A DNA stretch of 64,000 nt from Streptococcus pneumoniae (GTDB lineage: Bacteria; Bacillota; Bacilli; Lactobacillales; Streptococcaceae): positions 443,299-507,298 of the forward strand of contig NZ_CKYA01000002.1 of assembly GCF_001113365.1 (NCBI RefSeq), in the 5' to 3' direction. Below the pieces are notes generated by a model. That model was not told where the DNA came from, ran no database searches, and was given only the letters and a program-made list of their open reading frames with translations. Positions within the stretch are counted from its first letter, which is position 1. Each line of letters begins with the position of its first letter. Positions 46,081 through 56,582 of the stretch are shown here, in pieces. A program made the translations under genes and the position numbers.

Positions 46081-47190
46081 ATGAAATACAAACGGATTGT
46101 CTTTAAGGTGGGGACTTCTTCTTTGACGAATGAGGATGGAAGTTTATCACGTAGTAAAGTAAAAGCTATTACCCAACAGTTGGCTATGTTGCACGAGTCT
46201 GGTCATGAATTGATTTTGGTGTCGTCAGGTGCCATTGCTGCAGGTTTTGGTGCCTTAGGATTTAAAAAGCGTCCGACTAAGATTGCTGATAAACAGGCTT
46301 CAGCAGCGGTAGGGCAAGGGCTCTTGTTGGAAGAATACACGACCAATCTTCTCTTGCGCCAAATCGTTTCTGCACAAATCTTGCTGACCCAGGATGACTT
46401 TGTGGATAAACGCCGTTATAAAAATGCTCATCAGGCTTTGTCAGTTCTACTTAGCCGTGGCGCGATTCCTATCATCAATGAGAATGACAGTGTCGTTATT
46501 GATGAGCTCAAGGTTGGGGATAATGATACTCTAAGTGCTCAGGTAGCAGCCATGGTCCAAGCAGACCTTTTGGTCCTATTGACAGACGTAGACGGCCTCT
46601 ATACTGGAAATCCTAATTCAGATCCAAGAGCCAAACGCTTGGAGCGAATCGAGACCATCAATCGTGAGATTATTGATATGGCCGGTGGAGCAGGTTCGTC
46701 AAACGGAACTGGGGGTATGCTAACCAAAATCAAAGCAGCGACTATTGCGACGGAATCAGGAGTTCCTGTTTATATCTGCTCATCCTTGAAGTCAGATGCC
46801 ATGATTGAGGCAGCTGAGGAGAACAAGGATGGTTCCTACTTTGTTGCGCAAGAGAAGGGACTTCGTACCCAAAAACAATGGCTGGCCTTTTATGCTCAGA
46901 GTCAAGGTTCTATTTGGGTTGATAAAGGGGCTGCGGAAGCTCTCTCTCAACATGGAAAGAGTCTCCTTTTATCTGGTGTTGTTGATGCAGAAGGCGCCTT
47001 TTCTTACGGTGATATTGTGACAGTATTTGACAAGGAAAGTGGAAAATCACTTGGAAAAGGACGCGTGCAATTTGGAGCATCTGCTTTGGAGGATATGTTG
47101 CGTTCTCAAAAAGCCAAGGGGGTCTTGATTCACCGTGACGACTGGATTTCCATTACTCCTGAAATCCAACTACTCTTTACAGAATTTTAG
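46081..47190 (+). CDS. proB: Glutamate 5-kinase
   Basis: ProB phosphorylates glutamate, the first step of proline synthesis. The 369-aa protein has an amino-acid-kinase domain ([36 protein letters not shown]) and a C-terminal PUA domain (about 275-369). CGGAG precedes ATG 46081, which lies downstream of the promoter. It is the first gene of proBAC. Confidence 0.97.
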   Translation: MKYKRIVFKVGTSSLTNEDGSLSRSKVKAITQQLAMLHESGHELILVSSGAIAAGFGALGFKKRPTKIADKQASAAVGQGLLLEEYTTNLLLRQIVSAQILLTQDDFVDKRRYKNAHQALSVLLSRGAIPIINENDSVVIDELKVGDNDTLSAQVAAMVQADLLVLLTDVDGLYTGNPNSDPRAKRLERIETINREIIDMAGGAGSSNGTGGMLTKIKAATIATESGVPVYICSSLKSDAMIEAAEENKDGSYFVAQEKGLRTQKQWLAFYAQSQGSIWVDKGAAEALSQHGKSLLLSGVVDAEGAFSYGDIVTVFDKESGKSLGKGRVQFGASALEDMLRSQKAKGVLIHRDDWISITPEIQLLFTEF

Positions 47191-47199
47191 AGGTAAACT

Positions 47200-48462
47200 A
47201 TGGTAAGTACACAAGAACAATTTGAACAGGTACAGGCTGTTAAAAAATCAATCAACACGGCTAGTGAAGAGGTAAAAAACCAAGCCTTGCTAGCCATGGC
47301 TGACCACTTAGTGGCTGCTACAGAGGAGATTTTAGCGGCTAATGCCCTCGATATGGCAGCGGCTAAGGGGAAAATCTCAGATGTGATGTTGGATCGTCTT
47401 TATTTGGATGCAGGTCGTATAGAAGCGATGGCAATAGGAATTCGTGAAGTGGTTGCTTTACCAGATCCAATCGGTGAAGTTTTAGAAACCAATCATCTTG
47501 AAAATGGTTTGGTTATCACAAAGAAACGTGTAGCTATGGGAGTTATTGGTATTATCTATGAAAGCCGTCCAAATGTGACGTCTGACGCGGCTGCTCTGGC
47601 TCTCAAGAGTGGGAATGCGGTTGTTCTTCGTAGTGGTAAGGATGCCTATCAAACAGCCCATGCTATTGTTACAGCCTTGAAGAAGGGCCTAGAGACAACT
47701 ACCATTCATCCAGATGTGATTCAACTGGTGGAAGATACCAGCCGTGAAAGTAGTTATGCTATGATGAAGGCCAAGGGCTATCTAGACCTGCTTATTCCTC
47801 GTGGAGGAGCTGGCTTGATCAATGCCGTGGTTGAGAATGCTATCGTACCTGTTATCGAGACAGGGACTGGGATTGTCCATGTCTATGTGGATAAGGATGC
47901 AGACGAAGATAAGGCTCTATCTATCATCAACAATGCTAAAACTAGTCGTCCTTCTGTCTGCAATGCCATGGAGGTTTTACTGGTTCATGAAGACAAGGCA
48001 GCAAGCTTCCTTCCTCGCTTGGAGCAAGTGTTGGTTGCAGATCGAAAAGAAGCTGGGTTGGAACCAATTCAATTCCGCTTGGATAGCAAAGCAAGTCAGT
48101 TTGTTTCTGGTCAAGTAGCTGAGGCTCAAGACTTTGACACCGAGTTTTTGGACTATGTCCTAGCTGTTAAAGTTGTGAGCAGTTTAGAAGAAGCGGTTGC
48201 GCACATTGAAGCTCACAGTACCCATCATTCGGATGCCATTGTGACGGAAAATGCTGAAGCTGCAGCTTACTTTACAGATCAGGTGGACTCAGCAGCGGTT
48301 TATGTTAATGCCTCAACTCGTTTCACAGATGGAGGCCAATTTGGTCTTGGTTGTGAAATGGGGATTTCAACTCAGAAACTGCACGCGCGTGGTCCAATGG
48401 GCTTGAAAGAGTTGACCAGCTACAAGTATGTGGTTACTGGTGATGGGCAGATAAGGGAGTAA
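47200..48462 (+). CDS. proA: Glutamate-5-semialdehyde dehydrogenase (gamma-glutamyl phosphate reductase)
   Basis: ProA reduces gamma-glutamyl phosphate to glutamate semialdehyde with NADPH. The 420-aa protein has the aldehyde-dehydrogenase fold, the [11 protein letters not shown] motif, and the catalytic Cys in [13 protein letters not shown] (about residue 255). It starts 9 nt after proB with GAGG upstream, and proC follows by 3 nt. Confidence 0.97.
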   Translation: MVSTQEQFEQVQAVKKSINTASEEVKNQALLAMADHLVAATEEILAANALDMAAAKGKISDVMLDRLYLDAGRIEAMAIGIREVVALPDPIGEVLETNHLENGLVITKKRVAMGVIGIIYESRPNVTSDAAALALKSGNAVVLRSGKDAYQTAHAIVTALKKGLETTTIHPDVIQLVEDTSRESSYAMMKAKGYLDLLIPRGGAGLINAVVENAIVPVIETGTGIVHVYVDKDADEDKALSIINNAKTSRPSVCNAMEVLLVHEDKAASFLPRLEQVLVADRKEAGLEPIQFRLDSKASQFVSGQVAEAQDFDTEFLDYVLAVKVVSSLEEAVAHIEAHSTHHSDAIVTENAEAAAYFTDQVDSAAVYVNASTRFTDGGQFGLGCEMGISTQKLHARGPMGLKELTSYKYVVTGDGQIRE

Positions 48463-48465
48463 GAG

Positions 48466-49263
48466 ATGAAGATTGGATTTATCGGCTTGGGGAATATGGG
48501 AGCTAGCTTGGCCAAAGCTGTCTTGCAGGCCAAGACGGGCGATGACCTTCTCCTTGCCAATCGTAGTCAAGCCAAGGTAGATGCTTTCATTGCAGACTTT
48601 GGTGGTCAGGCTTCTAGTAATGACGAAATCTTTGCAGAAGCAGATGTGATTTTTCTAGGTGTTAAGCCAGCTCAGTTCTCAGACTTGCTATCTCAATACC
48701 AGACCATCCTTGAAAAAAGAGAAAGTCTTCTTTTGATTTCCATGGCAGCTGGATTGACTTTAGAAAAACTCGCTAGTCTTCTTCCAAATCAACACAGAAT
48801 TATTCGTATGATGCCCAATACCCCTGCTTCTATTGGTCAAGGAGTGATTAGCTATGCCTTGTCTCCTAATTGCAGGGCTGAGGACAGTGATCTCTTTTGT
48901 CAGCTGTTAACCAAGGCTGGCCTCTTGGTTGAACTTGGGGAAGGCTTAATCGATGCAGCGACAGGTCTTGCAGGTTGTGGACCGGCTTTTGTCTATCTTT
49001 TTATTGAGGCCTTGGCAGATGCAGGTGTTCAGACGGGATTACCACGAGAAATAGCACTGAAAATGGCGGCTCAAACAGTTGTCGGCGCTGGGCAATTGGT
49101 TCTTGAAAGTCAGCAACATCCTGGAGTATTGAAAGACCAAGTCTGTAGCCCAGGCGGTTCGACTATCGCTGGTGTAGCGAGCCTAGAAGCGCATGCTTTT
49201 CGAGGAACGGTCATGGATGCAGTTGGTCAAGCCTACAAACGAACACAAGAACTAGGTAAATAA
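48466..49263 (+). CDS. proC: Pyrroline-5-carboxylate reductase
   Basis: ProC makes proline from pyrroline-5-carboxylate. The 265-aa protein begins with the dinucleotide-binding motif IGFIGLGNMGASL and has the C-terminal signature region DQVCSPGGSTIAGV. It is the last gene of proBAC and is closed by a terminator and a BOX element. Confidence 0.97.
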   Translation: MKIGFIGLGNMGASLAKAVLQAKTGDDLLLANRSQAKVDAFIADFGGQASSNDEIFAEADVIFLGVKPAQFSDLLSQYQTILEKRESLLLISMAAGLTLEKLASLLPNQHRIIRMMPNTPASIGQGVISYALSPNCRAEDSDLFCQLLTKAGLLVELGEGLIDAATGLAGCGPAFVYLFIEALADAGVQTGLPREIALKMAAQTVVGAGQLVLESQQHPGVLKDQVCSPGGSTIAGVASLEAHAFRGTVMDAVGQAYKRTQELGK

Positions 49264-49288
49264 GAGGTAGTTTTATCTGCCTCTTTTA
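49263..49288 (+). terminator. proBAC terminator
   Basis: AGAGGTAG and CTGCCTCT pair (one G-T) and are followed by TTTTA; the hairpin starts at the proC stop. Confidence 0.7.
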
Positions 49289-49297
49289 TGGTGGTTG

Positions 49298-49411
49298 ATA
49301 CTCTTCGAAAATCTCTTCAAACTGCGTCAGCTTCCATCTGCAACCTCAAAACAGTGTTTTGAGCAACCTGCGACTAGCTTCCTAGTTTGCTCTTTGATTT
49401 TCATTGAGTAT
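49298..49411 (+). repeat. BOX element (A-C type, no boxB)
   Basis: It has the boxA start ATACTCTTCGAAAATCTC, joined directly to boxC (ACCTCAAAACAGTGTTTTG) and the TTTCATTGAGTAT end, 114 nt in all. It sits between proC and tmk. Confidence 0.93.
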
Positions 49412-49491
49412 GAAATGAGAAAACAAAAAGATTGTCACAAACCCCTATTTTTTTGATAGAATAGAAGTAGTAAAAAAGAAATGAGTTAGAC

Positions 49492-50130
49492 ATGTCAAAA
49501 GGATTTTTAGTCTCTCTTGAGGGACCAGAGGGAGCAGGAAAGACCAGTGTTTTAGAGGCTCTGCTCCCAATTTTAGAGGAAACAGGGGTAGAGGTGCTGA
49601 CGACCCGTGAACCTGGCGGAGTCTTGATTGGGGAGAAGATTCGGGAAGTAATTTTGGATCCAAGTCATACTCAGATGGATGCGAAGACAGAGTTGCTTCT
49701 TTATATTGCTAGTCGCAGACAGCACTTGGTGGAAAAAGTTCTTCCAGCCCTTGAAGCTGGCAAGTTGGTCATTATGGATCGTTTTATCGATAGTTCTGTT
49801 GCCTATCAGGGATTTGGTCGTGGTTTGGACATTGAAGCCATTGACTGGCTCAATCGGTTTGCGACAGATGGCATTAAACCTGATTTGACACTCTATTTTG
49901 ACATCGAGGTGGAAGAAGGCCTAGCTCGCATTGCTGCTAATAGTGACCGTGAGGTCAATCGTTTGGACTTAGAAGGCTTGGACTTGCATAAAAAAGTTCG
50001 TCAAGGCTACCTTTCTCTTCTGGATAAAGAAGGAAATCGCATTGTCAAGATTGATGCGAGTCTCCCCTTGGAGCAAGTTGTGGAAACTACCAAGGCTGTC
50101 TTGTTTGACAGAATGGGCTTGGCCAAATGA
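49492..50130 (+). CDS. tmk: Thymidylate kinase
   Basis: The enzyme phosphorylates dTMP to dTDP. The 212-aa protein has the P loop [10 protein letters not shown] (about 10-19), [18 protein letters not shown], and a lid region near 145-160. holB overlaps its stop by 4 nt, the common tmk-holB pairing. Confidence 0.97.
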   Translation: MSKGFLVSLEGPEGAGKTSVLEALLPILEETGVEVLTTREPGGVLIGEKIREVILDPSHTQMDAKTELLLYIASRRQHLVEKVLPALEAGKLVIMDRFIDSSVAYQGFGRGLDIEAIDWLNRFATDGIKPDLTLYFDIEVEEGLARIAANSDREVNRLDLEGLDLHKKVRQGYLSLLDKEGNRIVKIDASLPLEQVVETTKAVLFDRMGLAK

Positions 50131-51017
50131 AACAAGATCAACTAAAGGCTTGGCAGCCAGATCAGTTTGACCGCTTTGTCCGTATCCTAGAACAAGACCA
50201 GCTCAATCATGCCTACCTTTTTTCAGGTTTCTTTGGAAGCTTGGAAATGGCGCAATTTTTAGCTAAGAGCCTCTTTTGTACGGATAAAGTTGGCGTCTTA
50301 CCATGTGAGAAATGCCGAAATTGTAAGCTGATTGAACAGGGAGAATTTCCCGATGTCACTTTGATTAAGCCAGTCAATCAGGTCATCAAGACAGAACGCA
50401 TCCGGGAATTGGTGGGACAGTTTTCTCAAGCAGGGATTGAAAGCCAGCAGCAGGTTTTTATTATCGAGCAAGCTGAGAAGATGCATCCTAATGCAGCCAA
50501 TTCTCTGCTCAAGGTCATCGAAGAACCCCAGAGTGAGGTTTATATTTTCTTCTTGACCAGCGATGAAGAAAAGATTTTACCGACAATTCGAAGTCGGACC
50601 CAGATTTTCCACTTTAAAAAACAAGAAGAAAAGCTCATCCATCAATTAGAACAAGCAGGTCTGGTTAAGAAAAAAGCGACTCTCCTAGCTCAGTTTAGTC
50701 AATCACGAGCTGAAGCAGAAAAGTTGGCCAATCAGGCAAGTTTTTGGACTCTGGTCGATGAAAGTGAACGCCTGCTGACTTGGTTAGTAGCTAAGAAAAA
50801 AGAAAGTTATTTGCAAGTTGCCAAACTAGCTAGCTTGGCAGATGATAAGGAAAAACAAGATCAGGTTTTACGGATTCTTGAAGTTCTCTGTGGACAAGAT
50901 ATCCTACAAGCAAGAGTAAGAGTGATTCTACAAGAGTTGCTAGAAGTTAGAAAAATGTGGCAAGCTAATGTCAGCTTTCAAAATGCCATGGAATATCTGG
51001 TCTTGAAAGAAATATAA
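50127..51017 (+). CDS. holB: DNA polymerase III delta' subunit
   Basis: The 296-aa AAA+ clamp-loader subunit has a zinc-binding CEKCRNC motif (about 56-62) and the sensor region [22 protein letters not shown] (split here as [10 protein letters not shown] and VIEEP). It lacks a functional Walker A ([10 protein letters not shown] in its place), as is usual for delta'. It is coupled to tmk upstream and precedes yabA. Confidence 0.93.
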   Translation: MKQDQLKAWQPDQFDRFVRILEQDQLNHAYLFSGFFGSLEMAQFLAKSLFCTDKVGVLPCEKCRNCKLIEQGEFPDVTLIKPVNQVIKTERIRELVGQFSQAGIESQQQVFIIEQAEKMHPNAANSLLKVIEEPQSEVYIFFLTSDEEKILPTIRSRTQIFHFKKQEEKLIHQLEQAGLVKKKATLLAQFSQSRAEAEKLANQASFWTLVDESERLLTWLVAKKKESYLQVAKLASLADDKEKQDQVLRILEVLCGQDILQARVRVILQELLEVRKMWQANVSFQNAMEYLVLKEI

Positions 51018-51056
51018 ACTAAAAAATGAATGATAAAGAAAGGAAAGGGCTGTTTT

Positions 51057-51374
51057 ATGGACAAAAAAGAATTATTTGACGCGCTGGATGATTTTTCCCA
51101 ACAGTTATTGGTAACCTTGGCCGATGTGGAAGCCATCAAGAAAAATCTCAAGAGCCTGGTAGAGGAAAATACAGCTCTTCGTTTGGAAAATAGTAAGTTG
51201 CGCGAACGCTTGGGTGAGGTGGAAGCAGACGCTCCTGTCAAGGCCAAGCATGTTCGTGAAAGTGTCCGTCGCATTTACCGTGATGGATTTCACGTTTGTA
51301 ATGATTTTTATGGACAACGTCGAGAGCAGGACGAGGAATGTATGTTCTGTGACGAGTTGTTATACAGGGAGTAG
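51057..51374 (+). CDS. yabA: Replication initiation control protein YabA
   Basis: YabA restrains DnaA and binds DnaN. The 105-aa protein has an N-terminal coiled coil (about 1-55, with repeated Leu) that tetramerises, and a C-terminal zinc domain with HVCNDFYG and CMFCDEL. ATG 51057 with AAGGAAAGG upstream fits the normal length; the longer start at 51030 does not. rsmI follows after 2 nt. Confidence 0.94.
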
Positions 51375-51376
51375 GA

Positions 51377-52255
51377 ATGCAGATTCAAAAAAGTTTTAAG
51401 GGGCAGTCTCCCTATGGCAAGCTGTATCTAGTGGCAACGCCGATTGGCAATCTAGACGATATGACCTTTCGAGCTATCCAGACCTTGAAAGAAGTGGACT
51501 GGATTGCTGCTGAGGACACGCGCAATACAGGTCTTCTTCTCAAGCATTTTGACATTTCTACCAAGCAGATTAGTTTTCATGAGCACAATGCTAAGGAAAA
51601 AATTCCTGATTTGATTGGTTTCTTGAAAGCAGGGCAAAGTATTGCTCAGGTCTCTGATGCGGGTTTGCCTAGTATCTCAGACCCTGGTCATGATTTAGTC
51701 AAGGCGGCTATTGAGGAAGAAATTGCAGTTGTCACCGTTCCAGGTGCCTCTGCAGGGATTTCTGCCTTGATTGCAAGTGGTTTAGCGCCACAGCCACATA
51801 TCTTTTATGGCTTTTTACCGAGAAAATCAGGCCAGCAAAAGCAATTTTTCGACTCGAAAAAAGACTATCCTGAAACACAAATTTTCTATGAATCCCCTCA
51901 TCGTGTAGCAGATACGTTGGAAAATATGCTAGAAGTCTACGGTGACCGCTCGGTGGTCTTGGTTAGAGAATTGACCAAAATCTATGAAGAATACCAACGC
52001 GGTATCATTTCTGAGTTATTAGAAAGCATTACTGAAACGCCACTCAAGGGAGAATGCCTTCTTATCGTTGAAGGTGCCAGTCAGGATGTGGAAGAAAAAG
52101 ACGAGGAAGACTTGTTCTTAGAAATCCAAGCTCGTATCCAGCAAGGCATGAAGAAAAATCAAGCTATCAAGGAAGTAGCTAAGATTTACCAGTGGAATAA
52201 GAGTCAACTCTACGCTGCCTATCACGACTGGGAAGAAAAACAAGAAAATGACTAA
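51377..52255 (+). CDS. rsmI: 16S rRNA (cytidine-2'-O)-methyltransferase RsmI
   Basis: The 292-aa tetrapyrrole-methylase-fold enzyme modifies C1402 of 16S rRNA. Family motifs are LVATPIGNLDDMT, EDTRNTG, SDAGLPSISDPG and VPGASAGISAL. GGGAGTAGG precedes ATG 51377. A terminator follows, then the 49-bp tandem array. Confidence 0.96.
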   Translation: MQIQKSFKGQSPYGKLYLVATPIGNLDDMTFRAIQTLKEVDWIAAEDTRNTGLLLKHFDISTKQISFHEHNAKEKIPDLIGFLKAGQSIAQVSDAGLPSISDPGHDLVKAAIEEEIAVVTVPGASAGISALIASGLAPQPHIFYGFLPRKSGQQKQFFDSKKDYPETQIFYESPHRVADTLENMLEVYGDRSVVLVRELTKIYEEYQRGIISELLESITETPLKGECLLIVEGASQDVEEKDEEDLFLEIQARIQQGMKKNQAIKEVAKIYQWNKSQLYAAYHDWEEKQEND

Positions 52256-52257
52256 AC

Positions 52258-52285
52258 AGGGAAGTTTGCCTTCTTCCCTTTTTTT
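52258..52285 (+). terminator. tmk-holB-yabA-rsmI terminator
   Basis: GGGAAG and CTTCCC are followed by seven T residues. Confidence 0.8.
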
Positions 52286-52332
52286 GTTATACTAGTAGAA
52301 GAAAAAAATAGAAAGATTTGTGGGAGTGAAAA

Positions 52333-52600
52333 AGTCCTGTGGACTTTTTCAGCCTGAGCCAAGAAACTCGAAAGCGAAGTAAGTCCTGTGGACTTTTTCA
52401 GCCTGAGCCAAGAAACTCGAAAGCGAAGTAAGTCCGGGGGACTTTTTCAGCCTGAGCCAAGAAACTCGAAAGCGAAGTAAGTCCTGTGGACTTTTTCAGC
52501 CTGAGCCAAGAAACTTGAAAGCGAAGTAAGTCCTGTGGACTTTTTCAGCCTGAGCCAGGAAATTCGAAAGCGAAGTAAGTCCGATTGGCTTTTTCAATGT
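52333..52600 (+). repeat. Tandem array of a 49-bp hairpin-bearing repeat upstream of trmFO
   Basis: Five consecutive 49-bp units start at 52333, 52382, 52431, 52480 and 52529, and a degenerate sixth begins at 52578. Each unit begins AGTCCTGTGGACTTTTTCAG, preceded by A, so AAGTCC-TGT-GGACTT followed by T residues forms a small terminator-like hairpin. The third unit has CGGGGG in place of CTGTGG and the last units carry a few changes. The array fills most of the space between rsmI and trmFO. Confidence 0.92.
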
Positions 52601-52638
52601 GAAACTTGTCTTCACACTCCCAAAGAGGTATTAGTGTC

Positions 52639-53973
52639 GTGTCTCAATCTTATATCAATGTTATCGGTGCTGGTTTGGCAGGTTCTGAAGCAGCCTACCA
52701 AATCGCAGAGCGTGGTATTCCAGTTAAACTTTATGAAATGCGTGGTGTCAAGTCAACACCTCAACACAAAACAGACAATTTTGCTGAGTTAGTTTGTTCT
52801 AATTCCCTTCGTGGGGATGCTTTGACAAATGCAGTTGGTCTTCTCAAGGAAGAAATGCGTCGCTTGGGTTCTGTTATCTTGGAATCTGCTGAGGCTACAC
52901 GTGTTCCTGCGGGTGGGGCTCTTGCGGTAGACCGCGATGGTTTCTCTCAAATGGTGACCGAAAAAGTGGCTAATCATCCCTTGATTGAAGTGATTCGTGA
53001 TGAAATTACAGAATTGCCAGCTGATGTTATTACAGTTGTCGCTACTGGTCCTTTGACGAGCGATGCCTTAGCTGAAAAGATTCATGCCCTTAATGACGGC
53101 GATGGTTTCTATTTCTACGATGCGGCAGCGCCTATTATCGATGTCAACACTATCGATATGAGCAAGGTCTATCTCAAGTCTCGGTATGATAAGGGAGAAG
53201 CGGCTTATCTCAACGCTCCCATGACCAAGCAAGAGTTTATGGATTTCCATGAAGCCTTGGTCAATGCAGAAGAAGCACCGCTCAATTCCTTTGAAAAAGA
53301 AAAGTACTTTGAGGGTTGTATGCCAATTGAAGTCATGGCCAAACGAGGTATTAAAACCATGCTTTATGGCCCTATGAAACCAGTGGGGCTTGAGTATCCG
53401 GACGACTACACAGGACCTCGTGATGGAGAATTCAAAATCCCTTATGCGGTGGTTCAGCTTCGTCAGGACAATGCTGCTGGTAGTCTCTACAATATCGTCG
53501 GTTTCCAGACCCACCTCAAATGGGGAGAACAAAAGCGTGTCTTCCAAATGATTCCAGGCCTTGAAAATGCGGAGTTTGTTCGTTATGGTGTCATGCACCG
53601 CAATTCTTACATGGATTCACCAAATCTTCTGGAGCAGACCTACCGTTCTAAGAAACAACCAAATCTCTTCTTTGCTGGTCAGATGACGGGTGTGGAAGGC
53701 TATGTAGAGTCCGCAGCATCAGGCTTAGTTGCAGGTATTAACGCGGCTCGACTCTTCAAAGGTGAAAGTGAGGCTATTTTCCCAGAGACAACAGCGATTG
53801 GAAGCCTAGCTCATTACATCACTCATGCAGATAGCAAACATTTCCAACCCATGAATGTCAATTTCGGTATTATCAAGGAGTTAGAAGGCGAGCGTATCCG
53901 TGATAAGAAGGCTCGTTATGAAAAAATTGCTGAGCGTGCCCTCAGTGATTTAGAGGAATTTTTAACAGTCTAA
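52639..53973 (+). CDS. trmFO: tRNA (uracil-54-C5) methyltransferase TrmFO (Gid)
   Basis: The folate- and FAD-dependent enzyme makes ribothymidine at position 54 of tRNA. The 444-aa protein begins with the FAD motif [16 protein letters not shown] and has CSNSLRGD, the catalytic [11 protein letters not shown] region and [19 protein letters not shown] 52639 is preferred: AGAGG lies 10 nt upstream and the length matches the family, while the TTG at 52606 adds 11 unconserved residues. Its promoter must lie in or upstream of the 49-bp array. Confidence 0.95.
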   Translation: MSQSYINVIGAGLAGSEAAYQIAERGIPVKLYEMRGVKSTPQHKTDNFAELVCSNSLRGDALTNAVGLLKEEMRRLGSVILESAEATRVPAGGALAVDRDGFSQMVTEKVANHPLIEVIRDEITELPADVITVVATGPLTSDALAEKIHALNDGDGFYFYDAAAPIIDVNTIDMSKVYLKSRYDKGEAAYLNAPMTKQEFMDFHEALVNAEEAPLNSFEKEKYFEGCMPIEVMAKRGIKTMLYGPMKPVGLEYPDDYTGPRDGEFKIPYAVVQLRQDNAAGSLYNIVGFQTHLKWGEQKRVFQMIPGLENAEFVRYGVMHRNSYMDSPNLLEQTYRSKKQPNLFFAGQMTGVEGYVESAASGLVAGINAARLFKGESEAIFPETTAIGSLAHYITHADSKHFQPMNVNFGIIKELEGERIRDKKARYEKIAERALSDLEEFLTV

Positions 53974-54020
53974 TTTTTTTGAAAGAATTGCTCATGATAC
54001 TATAAAAATCTTAGAAATTG

Positions 54021-54029
54021 TGATAAAAT
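54021..54029 (+). promoter_or_regulatory. pyrH-frr promoter (extended -10)
   Basis: TGATAAAAT lies 28 nt before the pyrH ATG. Confidence 0.5.
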
Positions 54030-54056
54030 AGGTAGGATAAAAAAAGGAGAGTGAAA

Positions 54057-54794
54057 ATGGCGAATCCCAAGTATAAACGTATTTTAATCAAGTTATCAGG
54101 TGAAGCCCTTGCCGGTGAACGTGGCGTAGGGATTGATATCCAAACAGTTCAAACAATCGCAAAAGAGATTCAAGAAGTTCATAGCTTAGGTATCGAAATT
54201 GCCCTTGTTATTGGTGGAGGAAATCTCTGGCGTGGAGAACCTGCAGCAGAAGCAGGTATGGACCGCGTTCAGGCAGATTACACAGGAATGCTTGGGACTG
54301 TTATGAATGCTCTTGTGATGGCAGATTCATTGCAACAAGTTGGGGTTGATACACGTGTGCAAACAGCTATTGCTATGCAACAAGTTGCAGAGCCTTATGT
54401 CCGTGGACGTGCCCTTCGTCACCTTGAAAAAGGCCGTATCGTTATCTTTGGTGCTGGAATTGGTTCACCTTACTTCTCAACAGATACAACAGCGGCCCTT
54501 CGTGCGGCTGAAATCGAAGCGGATGCCATCCTTATGGCTAAAAATGGTGTCGACGGTGTTTACAATGCCGATCCTAAGAAAGACAAGACAGCTGTTAAGT
54601 TTGAAGAATTGACCCACCGAGATGTTATCAATAAAGGTCTTCGTATCATGGATTCAACAGCTTCAACCCTCTCAATGGATAACGACATTGACTTGGTTGT
54701 CTTCAACATGAACCAACCAGGTAACATCAAACGTGTCGTATTTGGTGAAAATATCGGAACAACAGTTTCAAATAATATCGAAGAAAAGGAATAA
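54057..54794 (+). CDS. pyrH: Uridylate kinase
   Basis: The enzyme phosphorylates UMP to UDP. The 245-aa protein has the amino-acid-kinase-fold motifs [21 protein letters not shown] and [13 protein letters not shown] 54057 with AAAGGAGAG upstream is chosen over the GTG at 54051. frr follows after 8 nt, the standard order. Confidence 0.97.
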   Translation: MANPKYKRILIKLSGEALAGERGVGIDIQTVQTIAKEIQEVHSLGIEIALVIGGGNLWRGEPAAEAGMDRVQADYTGMLGTVMNALVMADSLQQVGVDTRVQTAIAMQQVAEPYVRGRALRHLEKGRIVIFGAGIGSPYFSTDTTAALRAAEIEADAILMAKNGVDGVYNADPKKDKTAVKFEELTHRDVINKGLRIMDSTASTLSMDNDIDLVVFNMNQPGNIKRVVFGENIGTTVSNNIEEKE

Positions 54795-54802
54795 GAAAGA
54801 TT

Positions 54803-55360
54803 ATGGCTAACGCAATTATTGAAAAAGCTAAAGAGAGAATGACCCAGTCTCACCAATCACTTGCTCGTGAATTTGGTGGTATCCGTGCTGGCCGTGCCAA
54901 TGCAAGCTTGCTTGACCGTGTACATGTAGAATACTATGGAGTCGAAACTCCTCTTAACCAAATTGCTTCAATTACGATTCCAGAAGCGCGTGTTTTGTTG
55001 GTAACACCATTTGACAAATCTTCATTGAAAGACATCGAACGTGCCTTGAACGCTTCTGATCTTGGTATCACACCAGCTAACGATGGTTCTGTGATTCGCT
55101 TGGTTATCCCAGCTCTTACAGAAGAAACTCGTCGTGACCTTGCTAAAGAAGTGAAGAAGGTCGGAGAAAATGCTAAAGTGGCTGTCCGCAATATCCGTCG
55201 CGATGCTATGGACGAAGCTAAGAAACAAGAAAAAGCAAAAGAAATCACTGAAGACGAATTAAAGACTCTTGAAAAAGACATTCAAAAAGTAACAGACGAT
55301 GCTGTTAAACACATCGACGACATGACTGCCAATAAAGAAAAAGAACTTTTGGAAGTCTAA
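54803..55360 (+). CDS. frr: Ribosome recycling factor
   Basis: The 185-aa protein splits post-termination ribosomes with EF-G. It has the typical coiled three-helix domain and the signature [18 protein letters not shown] near residue 25, with the C-terminal [20 protein letters not shown] helix. It is the second gene of pyrH-frr and is followed by a hairpin. Confidence 0.98.
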   Translation: MANAIIEKAKERMTQSHQSLAREFGGIRAGRANASLLDRVHVEYYGVETPLNQIASITIPEARVLLVTPFDKSSLKDIERALNASDLGITPANDGSVIRLVIPALTEETRRDLAKEVKKVGENAKVAVRNIRRDAMDEAKKQEKAKEITEDELKTLEKDIQKVTDDAVKHIDDMTANKEKELLEV

Positions 55361-55371
55361 AAATAAACAGA

Positions 55372-55402
55372 AAAACTCAGTTGGCATTGCTGGCTGAGTT
55401 TT
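55372..55402 (+). terminator. Hairpin between frr and cvfB
   Basis: AAAACTCAG and CTGAGTTTT form a perfect 9-bp stem ending in TTTTA, only 17 nt before the cvfB start. It may terminate partially. Confidence 0.7.
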
Positions 55403-55419
55403 ATTCGAAAGAAGGAAAT

Positions 55420-56274
55420 ATGAATACAAATCTTGCAAGTTTTATCGTTGGACTTATCATCGATGAAAACGACCGTTTTTACTTTGTGCAAAAGGATGGC
55501 CAAATCTATGCTCTTGCTAAGGAAGAAAGTCAACATACAGTAGGAGATACGGTCAAAGGTTTTGCCTACACGGATATGAAGCAAAAACTCCGCCTGACAA
55601 CTCTAGAAGTGACTGCCACTCAGGACCAATTTGGTTGGGGACGTGTTACAGAGGTTCGTAAGGACTTGGGTGTCTTTGTGGATACAGGCCTTCCTGACAA
55701 GGAAATCGTTGTGTCACTCGATATTCTACCTGAGCTTAAGGAACTCTGGCCTAAGAAGGGCGACCAACTTTACATCCGTCTTGAAGTGGACAAGAAAGAC
55801 CGTATCTGGGGACTCTTGGCTTATCAAGAAGACTTTCAACGTCTGGCTCGTCCTGCCTACAACAACATGCAGAACCAAAACTGGCCAGCCATTGTATACC
55901 GTCTCAAGCTGTCAGGAACTTTTGTTTACCTGCCAGAAAATAACATGCTTGGCTTTATCCATCCTAGCGAGCGCTATGCAGAGCCACGTTTGGGTCAAGT
56001 TTTAGATGCGCGTGTCATTGGTTTTCGTGAAGTGGACCGTACCTTGAACCTCTCCCTCAAACCACGTTCTTTTGAGATGTTGGAAAATGATGCCCAGATG
56101 ATTTTGACTTACTTGGAAAGCAGTGGCGGTTTCATGACTTTAAATGATAAGTCATCTCCAGACGACATCAAGGCAACCTTTGGAATTTCTAAAGGTCAGT
56201 TCAAGAAAGCACTTGGTGGTTTGATGAAGGCTGGTAAAATCAAGCAAGACCAGTTTGGGACAGAGTTGATTTAG
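55420..56274 (+). CDS. cvfB: CvfB-family S1 RNA-binding protein
   Basis: The 284-aa protein has S1-like beta-barrel domains (about 1-60, 70-140 and 145-215; [17 protein letters not shown]) and a C-terminal winged helix (about 225-284). CvfB influences virulence-factor expression in Staphylococcus aureus. ATG 55420 with GAAGGAA upstream is chosen; the TTG at 55381 lies within the hairpin. A YozE-family gene follows after 8 nt. Confidence 0.93.
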   Translation: MNTNLASFIVGLIIDENDRFYFVQKDGQIYALAKEESQHTVGDTVKGFAYTDMKQKLRLTTLEVTATQDQFGWGRVTEVRKDLGVFVDTGLPDKEIVVSLDILPELKELWPKKGDQLYIRLEVDKKDRIWGLLAYQEDFQRLARPAYNNMQNQNWPAIVYRLKLSGTFVYLPENNMLGFIHPSERYAEPRLGQVLDARVIGFREVDRTLNLSLKPRSFEMLENDAQMILTYLESSGGFMTLNDKSSPDDIKATFGISKGQFKKALGGLMKAGKIKQDQFGTELI

Positions 56275-56282
56275 GGATACAT

Positions 56283-56498
56283 ATGAGAAAATCATTTTAC
56301 ACTTGGCTCATGACCGAGCGCAATCCTAAAAGTAACAGTCCCAAAGCTATCTTGGCAGACCTAGCTTTTGAAGAGTCAGCCTTTCCAAAACACACAGATG
56401 ATTTTGATGAGGTGAGTCGCTTTCTGGAAGAACATGCCAGCTTCTCTTTCAACCTAGGAGACTTTGACGCCATCTGGCAAGAATACTTAGAACACTAG
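56283..56498 (+). CDS. YozE-family (UPF0346) small protein
   Basis: The 71-aa protein starts [20 protein letters not shown] and has the acidic helical end [11 protein letters not shown] typical of the SAM-like YozE fold. The cellular role is not established. It is translated from the cvfB transcript. Confidence 0.92.
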   Translation: MRKSFYTWLMTERNPKSNSPKAILADLAFEESAFPKHTDDFDEVSRFLEEHASFSFNLGDFDAIWQEYLEH

Positions 56499-56539
56499 CA
56501 TGATTCACTGGGGTTGGGCTAGTAATTTCTCCACCCCTT

Positions 56540-56548
56540 TGCTATAAT
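56540..56548 (+). promoter_or_regulatory. phoH promoter (extended -10)
   Basis: TGCTATAAT lies 34 nt before the phoH TTG start. Confidence 0.65.
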
Positions 56549-56582
56549 AAAAAGAAATAAAAGGATTAGAGAGGTTCTTTAT

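Noticed and set aside
52333..52600. CRISPR array
   Set aside because: The 49-bp units follow each other without variable spacers, and no cas genes are near.
52535..52792. 85-aa ORF across the tandem repeats
   Set aside because: It has no independent ribosome binding site, reads through the repeat and overlaps trmFO in another frame.
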